A stretch of DNA of 64,000 bases from Roridomyces roridus (GCA_029378245.1 JARKIF010000016.1:1178001-1242000); one strand, 5' to 3'; numbered from the stretch's first letter, positions 24,119 to 36,661 are shown. Program-made: numbers and translations. The notes: generated by a model not told the origin, from the sequence alone.

Positions 24119-27100
24119 GTTGTGTATAACATGACACGTTATACTTCATGCGGTATACGGCCAGGTGCAGTGCCTGTAGAGGTCTGAGGACGGCGGCCTG
24201 GTCGGACCTTGAGAGCTCTTCATCAAAGATATGGTGGAGCCGCCATATGTGCCGGCAGGTATTCTGGGATAGAATGGCAGAAACTGGTAGGACTCCGACG
24301 AATGTTCGCAGGCAGAAGTTCGGTGAGGAAGACCGTTGCTGCAAGCACAAGGTTTGAACACTTGCAAAGGCCTAGTCTCTCCTACAGACCTTCGACGCTC
24401 CGAGCCCGTAACATCCGCAAAGAAAGAGAAAGCCGAAGATGCCCGAAAAGAGAATGATTATCGGGTGACCGCCTCCCGCCCGAAAGATTTGTGAGCCGGA
24501 GAAGCAGAGCAAGGAGGCGCAGCCATCCCAATCCCTGCTTGCGCATGGACGCGGGAAGCAAGTGATGTGCACAGTGACACAACGAGGACGCCACATCGTG
24601 CCGCTCGCCACATCGTGCCGCTCGCCACATCGTGCCGCTCGCCACATCGTGCCGCTCGCCACATCATATCGATCATAGATGGCCATAGCCGTGAGTGTGA
24701 TCAATTTCCGAATCATCCCTTGATCGTCCCTACTCTTGTCGGAAAAAAAGTGTGGTGCTCTATAATTGATTATAAGCTATTATAAGAGCCATAAGAACGT
24801 AAGAGACACAGCTTTGATAAGAGATTTATAAGTCACGAGAATTGTTTGTAAGAGGCTTGCAAGAGACCTGGGGTTTCTTACAAACACCCAATAGGCTCAT
24901 CGCCCCACCTCCGGCCTCCGTTGCACTGTCTCCGACCTCCCACCCGCCCACTGCTGAGCAATGAGAGCACTTGGAGCGCCTACCTTTGACCATCCGACTC
25001 TTTTTTCCTCTGGCCTTCAAACTTCAATCAATGGCCATACCAGTGACTCCCTCGACGCTCAATTGTGTCCAGCGAGTCGGCGACACACGACCGCAAACGG
25101 CAATCGGCACACCAGTTACTCGACGGTGATGGAACTCGAATCGCTGGCGGACGAAGTGGCGGACGTATACCGGGCATTGATCACACCCCAGGTGAGTCGG
25201 CATGGTTAACTTATCGACATCCTGCACGGGAACTCACCTGCCTGCTTCTCCGCCCCGTCCCCCTGTGATGCTTCAATCCGACCGGCCATGCCTGACTCCA
25301 CTGAGACACAAGCTCTCATGGCTGAATCCATCCAGTGGGCCTTGCCATGCCTCGATGCCGCCCTACGGCATCTTCTTACACTCTTCCAAAACTGGCGACT
25401 CGATGTGAGCCCGCCATCTTGGTCCGTCGCGAACTGAGATTTTTCTGGGGCACGGGTGGGGCACTCAACTACCATGGGCTTTGGTCGAATAGTTACCTTG
25501 TATCGTACGTAGCACTCCGAAATTGATTCATTTTGATTGAACTACAGACCTTGTTAAATTCCAAAAATCCCGGAGATTTAAACATCCAATCAGCCTGCCG
25601 GTACTGGAGTATTAGGTTGGACAAATAGAGTTGAGGTCGCAGGAGGTCATTCAGCTGAAGCCATCTACCAAATGAGCGGACATGCATGGATGGATCAATC
25701 ATGCAGACCTGGAAGACTTGATGTGGAGCATTTGGATACCTGAGGCCTGCCGAACTCGTGAATGCCAGTCATTATGACTGACTCTTGGACTCTCTGAATC
25801 AAGTCAGTTAAAAGTGTGAAATTGAATGTAGCCCGTCCTCTATCGCTTTTCCCTGATGGTTCCTGGGCGCTGGAAGCGTCGAACGCATGTTACAGCTGGG
25901 AGTATTCTAACCTTGACGAAACCGAGGCGCCGGAAGAGACATACAACTTTACAAGCGATTGCCAAACGAAAACCGCCACCGTCCTGGTGATATCCAGCTT
26001 GTCACCGCTGCTTCAATGTCTCTCAGAACCCCGAGATATTAACTAGATTACTCTACTTTGAGGCAGTCTTCGTCTGCAGCTGAAGGAAATTCACGGAATT
26101 GAGATGGAGCCTCCCATAAACCCATCGAATTCCGGGTCGGGTCAAGACCCATACTCGCTGGCGCGGGTTCTATTGCTTTTCCCCCTGCACCAAACGGTCC
26201 AAACAACGGCCCTCGACGGGTACGAAATAAACACGAGAAGAGTCAACTTCAAAAGCCCGTCTGTGACGGGACCTTCCAGTGCCTCGACTCCGACCCTCGA
26301 GGCGGGGAGAAGATGGGGGAGAGGCGCCTCGGCAGAGATGCAAGAAGTGATTTGACGATAGCGACAACATACAAGAAAGGGTTACGTGAGAAAATGTACA
26401 TTTCGATCCTTTACGCTCACTTGAGGAGGTCTTCGACGACGTGATCTTCCGTAATCTGTGCAACGTTGGCGCCGCCGTAGTTTGGCCGGTATAGGACGTC
26501 AACCTACAAAAGTGAAAGACAGGATGGGTAAGTGGCGACGGAGAAGCGAGGAGCTAAGGACGCACCGCTTTGACTCGGGGAAACCCAGGGCCTCAAACTG
26601 GTCGATTCCGCAGCAAAAGTATCCTCCTTGGCAACACCAGCGCCAGGCGGCTGCGCGTACATCCTTGTCGGCATCTTGTCAAAGCTGTGCTTGCTGGTTG
26701 TGTAGTAACCCTGACATCCTGCACATTATTTGGACAATAGACTTGGGAGAGAGATCAGGGTGGATTTGAGGGTAAGCACGGGTGACTAGGTGTCTTTGAG
26801 GATGAGTGTCCAGACCGACGGCACCAGATGCGGACGACACATTCGGGTTATAGACTCTGGTCATGAATTTCAGCTTGATGGGCTGGAAGGGTAGGATTCA
26901 AGTTGAATGCGCAGATAAGGCGGCGACTGAAAGGGTGTGCACGGGACATATGACTGACAATGAGCGGGTGGATGTCAAATACATCTGAGGAAGGAACATT
27001 AGGGATCAATCAGAGCGGCAGAGAAGGAAGACAGACACGGCTTGGGAGTTCCATGAGTGAGTCTCTTGCCGGCACTTTACAGATGGTGAAGGATGGAGAA

Positions 27101-27400
27101 AGGAAGGGAGCGAATTGAGAAACCCACACCATGGATGTGCGGCTGGACACATTGAAAACAGTAATGGGGTACTACCTGTAGAGTGTGAGCAAACAGCCTG
27201 AATCGGTCAAGGGGGAGGGGGAGAATGTGCGTATTAAGGCCCTGCTCTGCAGTGGGAATCGGGCTGATGGGTTTAGGGATACTTACGGTGAGCAAGTGTC
27301 CATCTGCACCATGACTATCTATGGATCGTGGAGATGGCCTGCGTTTACACACATTCATCATCAAGGATTCAAGGAAGTGTACCGAAACTGACAAATCTAC
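24119..27400. other. Gene-poor region with a minisatellite
   Basis: No supported gene. It contains the 17-bp minisatellite at 24,590-24,667 and A/T-rich stretches around 24,750-24,850. The many short open frames show no family motif. Confidence 0.4.
24590..24667. repeat. 17-bp minisatellite, about 4.5 copies
   Basis: The unit gccacatcgtgccgctc starts at 24,590, 24,607, 24,624, 24,641 and 24,658 with nearly perfect identity. It has no clear coding role. Confidence 0.9.
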
Positions 27401-27410
27401 AGGCTTTGAG

Positions 27411-27672
27411 GGCGAGAATGGTGTCGTAGAGGTCAGCGACACACCTGCGGGATGCCACGTCCAGCGCCTTCTCCTCCACAACTTTTTCCGAAACTTGAGG
27501 TAGTCAGTTTCCGCAAGGTTTCCGTAGCCAACAATGGCGATTGCAAGTGGATTGAGTGAGCTGGCCAGTGGCCGTTCTGGATGTGATGTTGATGCGACGA
27601 AAGAAAGGGACTGATGAGCGTCACGGGCTGCTGGGCTGTGCGTGACTGGTGTCACGCCCCGTGATTCACAGA
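27411..27672 (-). repeat. Left copy of a diverged direct repeat flanking the island
   Basis: Read on the minus strand it has SLSFVA.. coding-like text, then a gtggcatcccgcaggt block and a promoter-like gtcacg..ccccgtg segment. The same features in the same order occur at 36,731-36,990. It looks like the 5' part (promoter plus first exon) of a gene family I do not recognise. It marks the left side of the dioxygenase/integrase/BTB island. Confidence 0.5.
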
Positions 27673-27781
27673 ATTTCATGCAGCATGCACTTGTAGTGCA
27701 CTCTGTTGGAAATCGGCACTTCAGAAATCTCACGGACACGGAATATTCAGATTTGTAGGATATCGGGGCTGCGGCGCAGCA

Positions 27782-27959
27782 TATAGCATTGGCCCAGTCA
27801 TTTACCTACCCCTCATGGAACGCGCCCATGCCAGATTACCCTTCATCCATAGGAAGTGGTACCTCTACTGCTTTTGGTCCTGCTCCAACGGGATCTGGCT
27901 CAAGCGGTGTGTCCCGCTTCCAGAAGATGGGGTCTGGAAAGCGCTCACGCCGTGGCTAA
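27782..27959 (+). other. Possible 3'-terminal exon fragment
   Basis: An open frame ALAQSFTYPSWNAPMPDYPS.. continues Ser/Gly/Thr-rich and ends FQKMGSGKRSRRG before a stop. The low-complexity text and basic end look like the tail of a protein, but no upstream exons could be joined. The function is unknown. Confidence 0.2.
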
Positions 27960-28127
27960 AGTGATACTGCTCGTCGTTTCCTACCCTAACTATTTATTTT
28001 AGTCTCATATATCACCACTCTCCTTTTCACTTGCCTTCCACACTCAATACCTTCGCTACATACAATAGTATATCGGTTTTGTTTCCGCCGTCCCATTAAT
28101 CAAAAAAAATTAATTTGAAAAAATATG

Positions 28128-31100
28128 CTAAGAGTATCTAACTACCGAAGCGGACCATCCATTACAGTCCTGCACCCAGGATTCGCCGTGCCTATCAGAA
28201 TGAAGCACTAGCCCTCCCCTCAGCCCCTTGAAGTGCAAATTGAAATGTGTTATATCACAGGAAGGGAAAGCGTGAACGTCGCCCTGCTTCAGACCAAAGC
28301 AAAAGCCAGTTCGTAATGGCAAAGGCCTCCCCCCGTAAAGTTGCCAAAGGGTATAACAAAACACAGCAAATTGTCACCGCCATCCTGGTGAGCCCAGGTG
28401 CAGACTCGCACATTGAGCACAAATCCACCAAGTGGATAGCAGGGAGAGGAAGCATCCAAGGGAAGGTGCTCCATGTAGATACTGAGCTGGTCGTACTCAT
28501 CAGGAAGGTATTCCTTGAGCTTGTACCAAAATCAGACAGTTATACTCAATGATAGTGAAGAAGACTCACAGCGTCGCGAACTAGCTCAAAGATATCGGTA
28601 AAGGCTTCCACCATGGCATTGTACTGCTCGACGTTGTTCATGTCCTTGGACCGATGCGGCTGGCGTTGTTCAAGGTTGCAACGCCCATTGTGGTCTTTGC
28701 GTAACTCGTAAGGATGCCCATCCGGTGCCCCATCACCCTGTGCAATAAATCAGTGCATATTTCTTGATTGTGTATAAAAACATACCTGTTCAGCATATCG
28801 TGCGAACCATGAGAAGTGCCACGCCGTATATTGGTAGCCAGGAGCCTGAGAGTCGCACCATACATACTCTTCAGGCATGAAGGTGTGGACGTGTACCAGC
28901 GCATCAGTCAAGCGCTGCTGGTAGTCTTCTGGCAGGGTGAACAGCAGCGACAAGAACTTGCCGTTGTCGTCAACAATTTTGAGAGCGTCTCTGCAAACAG
29001 TCAAAGGAAAACGAGGGAAAATTGGCTGAATAACACGTACCCACCAAGGATATCAGTGGTCGATATGGATATACTCCCCCAATGTGGCCTCCCCGCCGGC
29101 ATGGAGGTTGTCAATCTGGAGTATACAAGTCAGAATATGGTGTTAGAATACTATGGGCCTACTTTGTGCTGTAAATCTGCCAAGTCTTGGACCTCGGGCG
29201 CCTGTGAAGCAAGCTCTCTCTGTTCCTCAGTGAAGCTTTCTCGGTTGTGGCGGTTAACGGGGCATGGCTTCTTCTTAAATTGAAGTGGAGACTTGATAAC
29301 CCGGAGCGGTGCCAGAAGAGGGTTGCTCAGATGTATCCATTGAGGTACGTTCTGCTTGCTCCACTCTGGGGACTGATAATGCAATGCAGGATATCTGAAT
29401 TATATGAAAAGGGTAGAGAGAGAGATGTCATGAGCACTCACTGCGTTACCAGACTATCAAAAATCTTGTCCCACTTCTCTATCTCTCCAAAGCCAAAGGA
29501 TATCGTCTCAGCCTCGGCACCAATGGGCTTGGGCACCATGTAATGAAGTTGTAATGAATCAAGATAGGTGGAGGTGTTCTGCATGTGGTAAATGGGTATC
29601 ATGAGGCGTTGCACCATAGGTAGCCACAGATCATCTACAGTGGGATAAGATAAGCAGGAGGGAAGTAGAAGATGCGTACACTTAACACGCCTGAGTGCGG
29701 AGGCTAAGGATATGATGTCCTCCTCTGTTGCGTTGCGAAGAAATTGAGTTCGCAAGTCCAAAGCCGCAATAATCGGCAAAATATACAATGTTCCTCCATG
29801 AAATGTGAGTGGAGAGAAGGCGCGTGGTTAATAAATTCTCACCTCCCGCACACAACACGGCCAGCTTCTTGCCGGCACTGAGGTAGTCCCGAAAGGTGGT
29901 GGGCTTGACGGTGGGCGCGTATCTCTGGGTAAGTATAACATCCGTGAGCTTGTCCTTGGTTGTCTTGGACCTCATCCCGTTCTCCTCTCGGACACTGTGA
30001 TAGAATTGATATCAGAAATGAATTGCCAGAGAAGGAATGGCTTTACCTGTGGACATTCAAGGCCAATTGCACCAAGGCCATCATCCAATGCAGCTCCCGC
30101 TTCCGTACACCTGTCTCTAGATTTTTGATTGCGGCTAAAGTGACCCCGATGTCTGTGGATGTGGAAGAGGGAATGTCGTCAGGAGTGGTGATGGAAGAGA
30201 GGATGTCATCCAGCTGCGCCCGGCGTTTGCTGCCAAACACATGCAAAAGGTCTGACAATAACTTGCCAGCGCGTTCTGTAACAACCCCGTTCTCTGGGTC
30301 ATGAACCCAGCCCGCTGGTACTTTTTCCCCTTTCCCTCCCTTCTTCCTGCCGCCCCAACTCTTGGGTTCCTGGGATTTCTTGGAAGATACACCCGGTGCG
30401 CAAGTCTGACATGCGGCGTCTTCACAAGGCATCTTGCCAATGGCAGCAGCGGTCTGGGCGGCTGTCTTGTGTTTTGCAGCACCCTTACGTGGGCAAGGCG
30501 AACGTGCACGCCCTGTGCGGCGTCGAGGTCGAGGACGCTTGGCAGGAGGTTCGCTTTGATCTCCCCCTCCCCCTTCTTCATAGTCTTCATCTTGCTCTCC
30601 CTCTCCCTCTCCGTCACCCTCCTCCTCCTCTTCTCCGTCGTCATCTCCCTCTCCCTCTTCAGGCCGCCTTCTCTCACTCCCTGGGGGAGGAAGGGTAATC
30701 CACAATTTGGGGCGAGGAGGAGTATCCCTCAGGTCTGCATCCCCTTCTATTTCCAAGTCCCCAGTCTCGTCCCCAGTCTCCATTGCCGAGTGCGCATCCC
30801 CATCTGAATCCTCGTCGTGAGCCGAATAGTGGATGTTGAGAGGGGAGAAGCTATCATCGTCATCCATGTCGAAAGAGTAGAAGCCATCCTGGTCATCGTC
30901 CAAGCCCATGGGGTCATCCACCGGAAGAGGAATGTCCCAGGGATCGACAAAGTCAAGGTCTGGTTCGGGCACTCTGTGAGAGCGAGGGCGTCTCTGAAAT
31001 ACATCGCCTTGACTATCCAAGGATTCGGAGCGGAGGCGTTTACCCAAGACGACGGGGGAGTCCATGGAAAATGGAAAGCCGGTGATTGGTGATGGCAGAC

Positions 31101-31700
31101 GAGGAATGGGTAGGCTGCTGAGTGGAAAGAGCTTTCCCGTTTTGATTGGGGAGATGGTGTCCCCGCGGACTGTGGGGGAACTGGCCGGTAGAGGGCTCAG
31201 AAAAAGAGAAGAGGATGGTGATGCAGACGGCGTTGGAGTGCATGGTAGGAAGAGTGGCTCATTGGTCGGAGGTGGAAGACGCGGGGTAGTCATCATATGC
31301 AAGGGAGAGAGGGCCAATGTTCCTTGCAAAGCTATTAAGCAGGAAGTTGAGCAGGAAGTTACCAAAATCAGCGTGTAGAGTACTCACTAGGATATACGGG
31401 AAGACTACGTGCACGGGGTCGTCGAGGAAGGGGTGCAATTTGTCGACTAGATAGGTGGTTGACTGCCGTTGAGGGCAGTTCTTGGAGATGTGGTGAGCTC
31501 GGCGTCGGTGCCTGTTGAGCAATTTGGCTACTAAATGGGTGGTTGACTGCCGTTGAGGGCAGCTCTTGGAGATGTGGCGTGCTCGGTGTCAGTGCCTGCT
31601 GGACGCGGGTCTGCAGCTCTGTCAAGACGGTAGGTAATGCTCCTGACTGGAGATTCAAGATAGCATCAGCCAATTCGGGAGGGATGAAGACGTTGGGCAT
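28128..31700 (-). pseudogene. TET/JBP-like 2-oxoglutarate/Fe(II) dioxygenase gene with frameshifts
   Basis: The Pro/Ser-rich N-terminal region (exons about 31700-31388 and 31331-30047) includes a long acidic tract and the basic string KRPRPRRRTGRARSP. A family-conserved middle follows (SAGKKLAVLCAGG, then LYILPIIAALDLRTQ and WDKIFDSLVTQ). The last exons hold the dioxygenase core: VCTWAHQDGGDNLL (HxD iron ligands), IPFGNFTGG, LKQGDVHAFPSCDITHFN and RGGLVLHSDRHG (distal His, then Arg). This layout matches the TET/JBP-type DNA-base oxygenases expanded in Agaricomycetes; assignment is from memory of the family pattern. One base is missing near 28,287 inside the core and one is extra near 29,060, so the copy looks dead unless these are sequence errors. 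Residues 36-89 hold a 27-residue duplication (HLQELPSTAVNH). Confidence 0.6.
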
Positions 31701-32157
31701 GGAAGTTGGAGTTGCTGGCCACAGTTACGGACGTCCGTATTTTTTCGACACGTCAAGTCACGGCCCTAAAGGTGTGACAAGACAAGGAACGCGTAGTGGG
31801 TGAGCTGGCAGTCGACAAGCGACGCGTTTGTTGATTGACAAACAGATACATCTTCTCCTCCTCCTCCATCTCCACTTCCGGACCCTCATCATCCATCCCA
31901 CCGTATTTGGACTCCCAATCAAGTCATGTCGACGGTGCCACGCTAGTTAACATTGGACCATTGTAGCCCCTGGAGAGGGCTGGCTCGGGTGCGTGTTGAT
32001 ACACTTTTTGGCCGTTCCCATTTCTAATTGAACAGTAGGACTTGGCCTTGGACTCTATGCCGCACTTGGTAGACATGACCTTCAACTCCAAACCTGCACT
32101 CCGGCCAAATCAACAACTATCTTTCCCTCCTCCCCGGTCCCGGCCCCATTCTCTTGC

Positions 32158-33350
32158 ATGAGCTGTGGCCACCATGTCGACAGCAAGCCGCTGGGACGTA
32201 GATCCTGGTCGCAAGCCGTCCCCGAGAGGGTTTTGACCAAGGGATTCCGAGGGAAGGTGGATTCAGATGCGCTCTGGATACATTCTCGCTCATGTGAGTG
32301 TATCTCCCCCAATCCTTATGCGTTTTCTTCGTGGCTGACCTCGTTTTGTTCCCTAGAATCTATTACCTTCCACCTACATATCCACCAAGTCATCCGGCAA
32401 CAGAGCGCATTACGATCGGACGTCGAGTTTGCAGCTCATCACTTTGAGACTTTCATTCAGGTACGTCTAGCTCACCCAATTCTTGTCCGTTCCACTCAAG
32501 TCTGGGCTCGTTCTCTTCCCCTAGATGGACCCCTCCTGGTGCATGCACTCGCCAAGCCGTATGAAGCCAGAGCGCGTCGCCACGACGTCGAGTTTGCCAG
32601 CACATGACTTTGAGACTGTTTCATTCAGGTACGTCTAGCTCACCCAATTCTTGTCCGTTCCACTCGAGTCTGAGCTCGTTCTCTTCCTCTAGATGGGCCC
32701 CTCCTTGTGCATGCACTCGCCAAGCCGTATGAGGCCAGAGCGCGTCGCCATCCGACGTCGAGTTTGCCAGCACATGACTTTGAGACTGTTTCATTCAGGT
32801 ACGTCTAGCTCACCCAATTCTTGTCCGTTCCACTCGAGTCTGAGCTCGTTCTCTTCCCCTAGATGGCCTCCTCCTGATGCGTCTACTCAAAAACATGTTT
32901 GCGGACTGAGCGGAACGCCATCTGACGTCAAGTGTGCCAGCTCATAACTGTGTTTTCACTTAGGTACCTCAATTATCGTCCATTTCACTCAAGTCTTGGC
33001 CCGTTCCCTTCCCCTATATCTCCCACCTCTGGTCTGAATGCTCACCAAGCCTTATGGGGACTGAGCGCATTGCTATCGGTCGTTGCGCGCGCCATCCCAT
33101 CACTTTGAGATCATTTCGCTCAGGTATGTCTAACACACCCAGTTCTCGTCCGTTCCACTCAAGTCTGGGTTCGTTCTCTTCCCCTAGATGATCCCCCTCC
33201 TGGTGCATCTACTCTATGGCCATTGAAACAGAAGTCACATCGGCAAGGGGCGTCGAGTCTGCCAGCGCAGCAGTTAAGTTCGTCCATCTCTTCTGATTCT
33301 TGTACATCAGGCTCATGTCTGAATTAGTTACCTTCCCCTAGCTGTTCATC
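32158..33350 (+). repeat. Tandem array of exon-plus-intron units (period about 160-170 bp)
   Basis: Five near-copies of a unit follow one another. Each has an exon-like part of about 101-106 bases ending gactgtttcattcag, then an intron-like part of about 64 bases starting gtacgtctagctcaccca and ending ctcttcccctag. Donor-like sites lie at 32,461, 32,629, 32,799, 32,964 and 33,124. The acceptor of the fifth unit has decayed (cccctatat). A diverged first unit (32,295-32,460) preserves the same arrangement. Exon lengths are mostly not multiples of three, so the array does not encode a simple repeat protein. Confidence 0.75.
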
Positions 33351-33431
33351 CTCTCATGTGTACCGCCAGAACGCATCATCGCTGGCCATGGACACTATTG
33401 ATACATTCGACGCTATTGATACATATATATA

Positions 33432-35460
33432 CTAGTCTGAATCTGAATCTGCTTCCCCCTCATCCGATTCTTCACCCAACTCATGCTGAACGTGCAACAG
33501 AAGATCTAAAGATCTTGCCCAAGCTACTGCTCGTGGATACCAGATGCCCCGAGGGAGGATAGCAGTTACCTCCTTCCCTCTTGTCCCAGGGCAGAACACC
33601 TCTATTTCGGGGTATTCCTCTTCCTCCCACTCCTCAGAAAGAACTCCATATCCTCCAGGCGCGTGCTCAACCTCTTCCAGGACAGATTCCATTAGAAGCA
33701 GAAACTGCTGCTCCACATGGGCGTTCTTGAAGGGAGAGAAGTGGCGAGCAACCTTGACAGGAGCATGGCGAATGTTGCTATTCAGGTCGGCCGCAATGCG
33801 ATTCTCTAGCTCCTCCACCTCCTCCACTTCTTCCCGGTCGCTATCCTCCTGGCCTTCATCCGCGGAGACACCAGCACCGGTTTGGTCTCTACTGCGCCGA
33901 AGACACCGCCCTTCCACGCCGTAGTACCTGTTGATGGCGTCTGGATGTATTCCGTCCAGTGGATCCTCACGGTACACTCCCTCTGTCAACTGGCCAAGGA
34001 AACGTATGTCCTGGGACGGACCATCAATAAAAGAGAACCCGGAAATAAGGCATGGCTCACGGCAGGGCTCTGGTCAGAGGTCAGGCCAGGTCCGCGAATA
34101 GGGTGCAGATTCCATTCCTCCTGGAACTCCGTACAGTCTTCATTTATTTCTGGAAGGAACAGCCGATGGAGTAACCAGAGGTGGACTGGGTTCTTGCGGT
34201 CAAGCCGATGTAGGCGCCCGAGTCTGGTGAAAAAACCACGCCAGCGTCTTGCAAACTGTGTACCGACTTCCACCCAGAGCCGCTCAATTCTTGTATTTCT
34301 TGTAGAGCTGCGAAAGATGTCGGACTTGCAATGGAATGGGAAAGAGATGACGCACGAGCCCCACATGAAAGATGCACGGCCAGGTCCCCTATGCATTACC
34401 ATCCAAATGGCGACTTTGGTATTTCCACCGCCCCGGTCACCGCGCATTCGGGAGGGAGTGCCATATTGCTGAATGGCGTCAAGGAAGACCTCGAGAACAG
34501 TTGCTGAACGGTTGTTGGTACTGGCCTTGAGGCCGGTAACCTGAGATGCATTGTAAGGAAGAACACAATAACAACTGGGTGTTACTCGCCGTCCGACAAT
34601 AGCCGTCCACAAACCCATGGATGACAATACCCCACCAAATGAGCTTGTGGTGCCCGTCGCAGTGCCAAAGGTAGTTGGGTCTGGGCACCTTGTATCTTCG
34701 GCGACGTAAAGCCAGGCGGCGCCGCAGAATCTGCCCAAGGCTGTCAACCCTCTTGAGCGACAATCTGGCCCTTTCCCTCTGAACCCGAAGCCCATGACGC
34801 CGATAGTATCCCTGAAGGTATCGTAGACCGGAGGTGGGTTTCTTGGCCTTGTATTGACGGGTGATGAGGTCAAGAGCATCGTCGTCAATGTCTTGGAAAC
34901 GCTGAGATATTCCCAGCTCTCTGAGACGTTTGCGCAAAGTGTGGCGGTGGATTTTAAGAGCAGAAGCAAGTTTGCCAAGCTTGATATTCCGATTGGGAGC
35001 GACGGCTTCCTTGAGGTAGTCTGGATTAACCTCCTTGCGAGGGCGGCCTCTATTGGATGAGCTTTCCACAGTAACAGGCTGCAGTAAAACTACATTGTCC
35101 CGTTCTCTTGAATGGGATTAGCATCAAGTAGGGAAAGGGAAATTATGAGACGCACACCCCCTCGGCCGATAATGCAGACATTTGGAGCTCGTACACCAGA
35201 GGTCCCAAGAGATTGGCGCAGCTGAAAGCCCAATCCCCTGGCAAGTCGATTTCCATTTGCTCCAGGACAGGAAGCAGATTGTCGAGAATGTTGGAGGATA
35301 TAATTCGGTAACGCAGTGTGTCGCTGTCCTCCCTCCGCAAGGCATGCAACGCGTGGGTGTACGCGTTTTCTAGGACTTGATACCCAGTGGTGATATTGGC
35401 ATTCCAGCCTTGCTCCGTTTCTGGCAGAGGGGGAAGGTGGTCCGGAAGATGGGTGATCAT
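33432..35460 (-). CDS. Integrase-core (DDE) protein of the basidiomycete-specific family, intact
   Basis: A retroviral-integrase-fold protein with an N-terminal helix-turn-helix region (KLASALKIHRHTLRKRLREL) and a DDE catalytic core. The acidic residues sit in YLWHCDGHHKLIWW (D), MRGDRGGGNTKV (D) and NTRIERLWVEVG (E). Conserved family blocks are IHGFVDGYCRT, FARRWRGFFTRL and LHRLDRKNPVHLWLLH. Five exons keep frame: 35460-35158, 35078-34590, 34540-34356, 34307-34061 and 34010-33432, giving 600 residues ending in an acidic EESDEGEADSDSD tail. Intron 2 begins GC (GCGAGT). The start is the ATG at 35460. The family is abundant in mushroom genomes; its role as transposase or domesticated protein is unsettled. 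Only 48 bp separate it from the divergent BTB gene. Confidence 0.85.
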
Positions 35461-35508
35461 GGAAGACAAAAATAAAGACTTGATCGGTCACTCTCCCTTC
35501 CCTCCTCC
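35461..35508. promoter_or_regulatory. Very short divergent promoter, 48 bp
   Basis: The integrase ATG (35460, minus) and BTB ATG (35509, plus) are only 48 bases apart, in a pyrimidine-rich plus strand. Both 5' UTRs must overlap the partner gene or be almost absent, so the two genes are likely co-expressed or mutually interfering. Confidence 0.55.
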
Positions 35509-36530
35509 ATGGCCAGACATCCCAAGCTCTACTTCATTGATGGCTCATTGATTTTAAAGGTGGACCCTGCATATTTCCAAGCTGCATAAATTAACTCCAT
35601 TCCAAGGCCGGCGACGGATCTGACACTCTCTACAATGTCTATCGGGGCACCATGATAGCCTCCAGCGAGTTCTTTCAAACAATGCTGAGCCTCCCTCAAG
35701 AGGGAATGCAGGTTTTGACGGAGACGGGGGATACCAAGAGTTGGCTGCAGCAAGCCAAGGATTTAGGGCTTGACGGCAGTTGCGATGAGAAAGCGCTCAC
35801 TCTTCCCCCGCAATTCCGTGCCCAGGAGATTGAGATTTTTCTCGACTTCATGTTCACCCAAGGGTGAGTCCAAATTCAAGCAAATGGAACAAGAGCTTAC
35901 CGCCACAGCTGGATGGTCCTGAAACCCAGTCCTGAATCTCTTTGCGCCATTCTGAAGCTCAGCCATTACTTCGTTGTCCAACGTGGTATAGACTGGGCCA
36001 AGAATGGTCTGGACAGTCCCGAGGCCCTGCTGCCAGTGATGCGTCTCAGCCTTGGCTTTGCCTACGGCTTTGGTCACTGGGTCCGCGGCGCGTTTGATGC
36101 CCTATTCTCCATACCCATCAACGACTTTGAACCTGCGGAGGAGTATCTCATTGGTTCTGTTGCTTTTCTCACCCTGGCAAAGGTGCAACAGAAGGTGTTG
36201 GAGACGCGTATTGATCTTGCATTTGCCCCTGTGGTCGTTAATCACAGTAACTCTTGCAGTAACCATGCGTACTGTCAGATGCAGTGGGATGGGATGTGGA
36301 AATCTACCGATGGCGTTCTTGGTGCACTCCTGCGGGATGAGGAGCCTGGTTGCCTGGTTCTAGCTGGCCTCCCTTCCTATCCCCATGGTGCCATGAACGT
36401 CGAGTGCCATCGCCGTACATGTGATGGCTTGCAGGATTCGGATGATAAGCCCAGTATCTTGAAGGAAGAGGAGAGAATTATAGACGCAGCAGTGACTCAG
36501 TTGCTGAAATCCATGGGTATTCCAGGCTAG
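35509..36530 (+). CDS. BTB/POZ domain protein
   Basis: Three exons (35509-35559, 35607-35863, 35909-36530) join in frame to 309 residues. The first half is a BTB fold of the type seen in Agaricomycetes: HPKLYFIDGSLILK, then LYNVYRGTMIASSEFFQTML and IEIFLDFMF. The second half is helical (LCAILKLSHYFVVQRGIDWA; AFLTLAKVQQKVLETR) with a Cys/His-rich stretch (NSCSNHAYCQMQWDG) near the end. BTB proteins dimerise and often act as adaptors for cullin-3 ligases or chromatin complexes; the partner is unknown here. It is divergent from the integrase gene. A 20-bp minisatellite follows its stop by about 50 bases. Confidence 0.8.
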
Positions 36531-36578
36531 TACTTATAGAGCAGTGTGAAAAAAAAGTTGTGTGTGGTACCTGAAAGC

Positions 36579-36661
36579 TGTGTGTTGCCAACAAAATGTG
36601 TGTGTTGCCAACAAAATGTGTGTGTTGCCGACAAAATGTGTGTGTGTTCCGAAACTTGTGT
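36579..36661. repeat. 20-bp minisatellite, four copies
   Basis: Units of tgtgttgccaacaaaatgtg start at 36,581 and recur every 20 bases, with one G-for-A change in copy 3 and a diverged copy 4. It lies in the 3' flank of the BTB gene. Confidence 0.85.

Noticed and set aside
24590..24667. CRISPR-like regular repeat
   Set aside because: Head-to-tail 17-bp units with no spacers, in a eukaryotic genome; it is a minisatellite.
36579..36661. Short repeats with possible spacers
   Set aside because: Contiguous 20-bp units without unique spacers; also a minisatellite.
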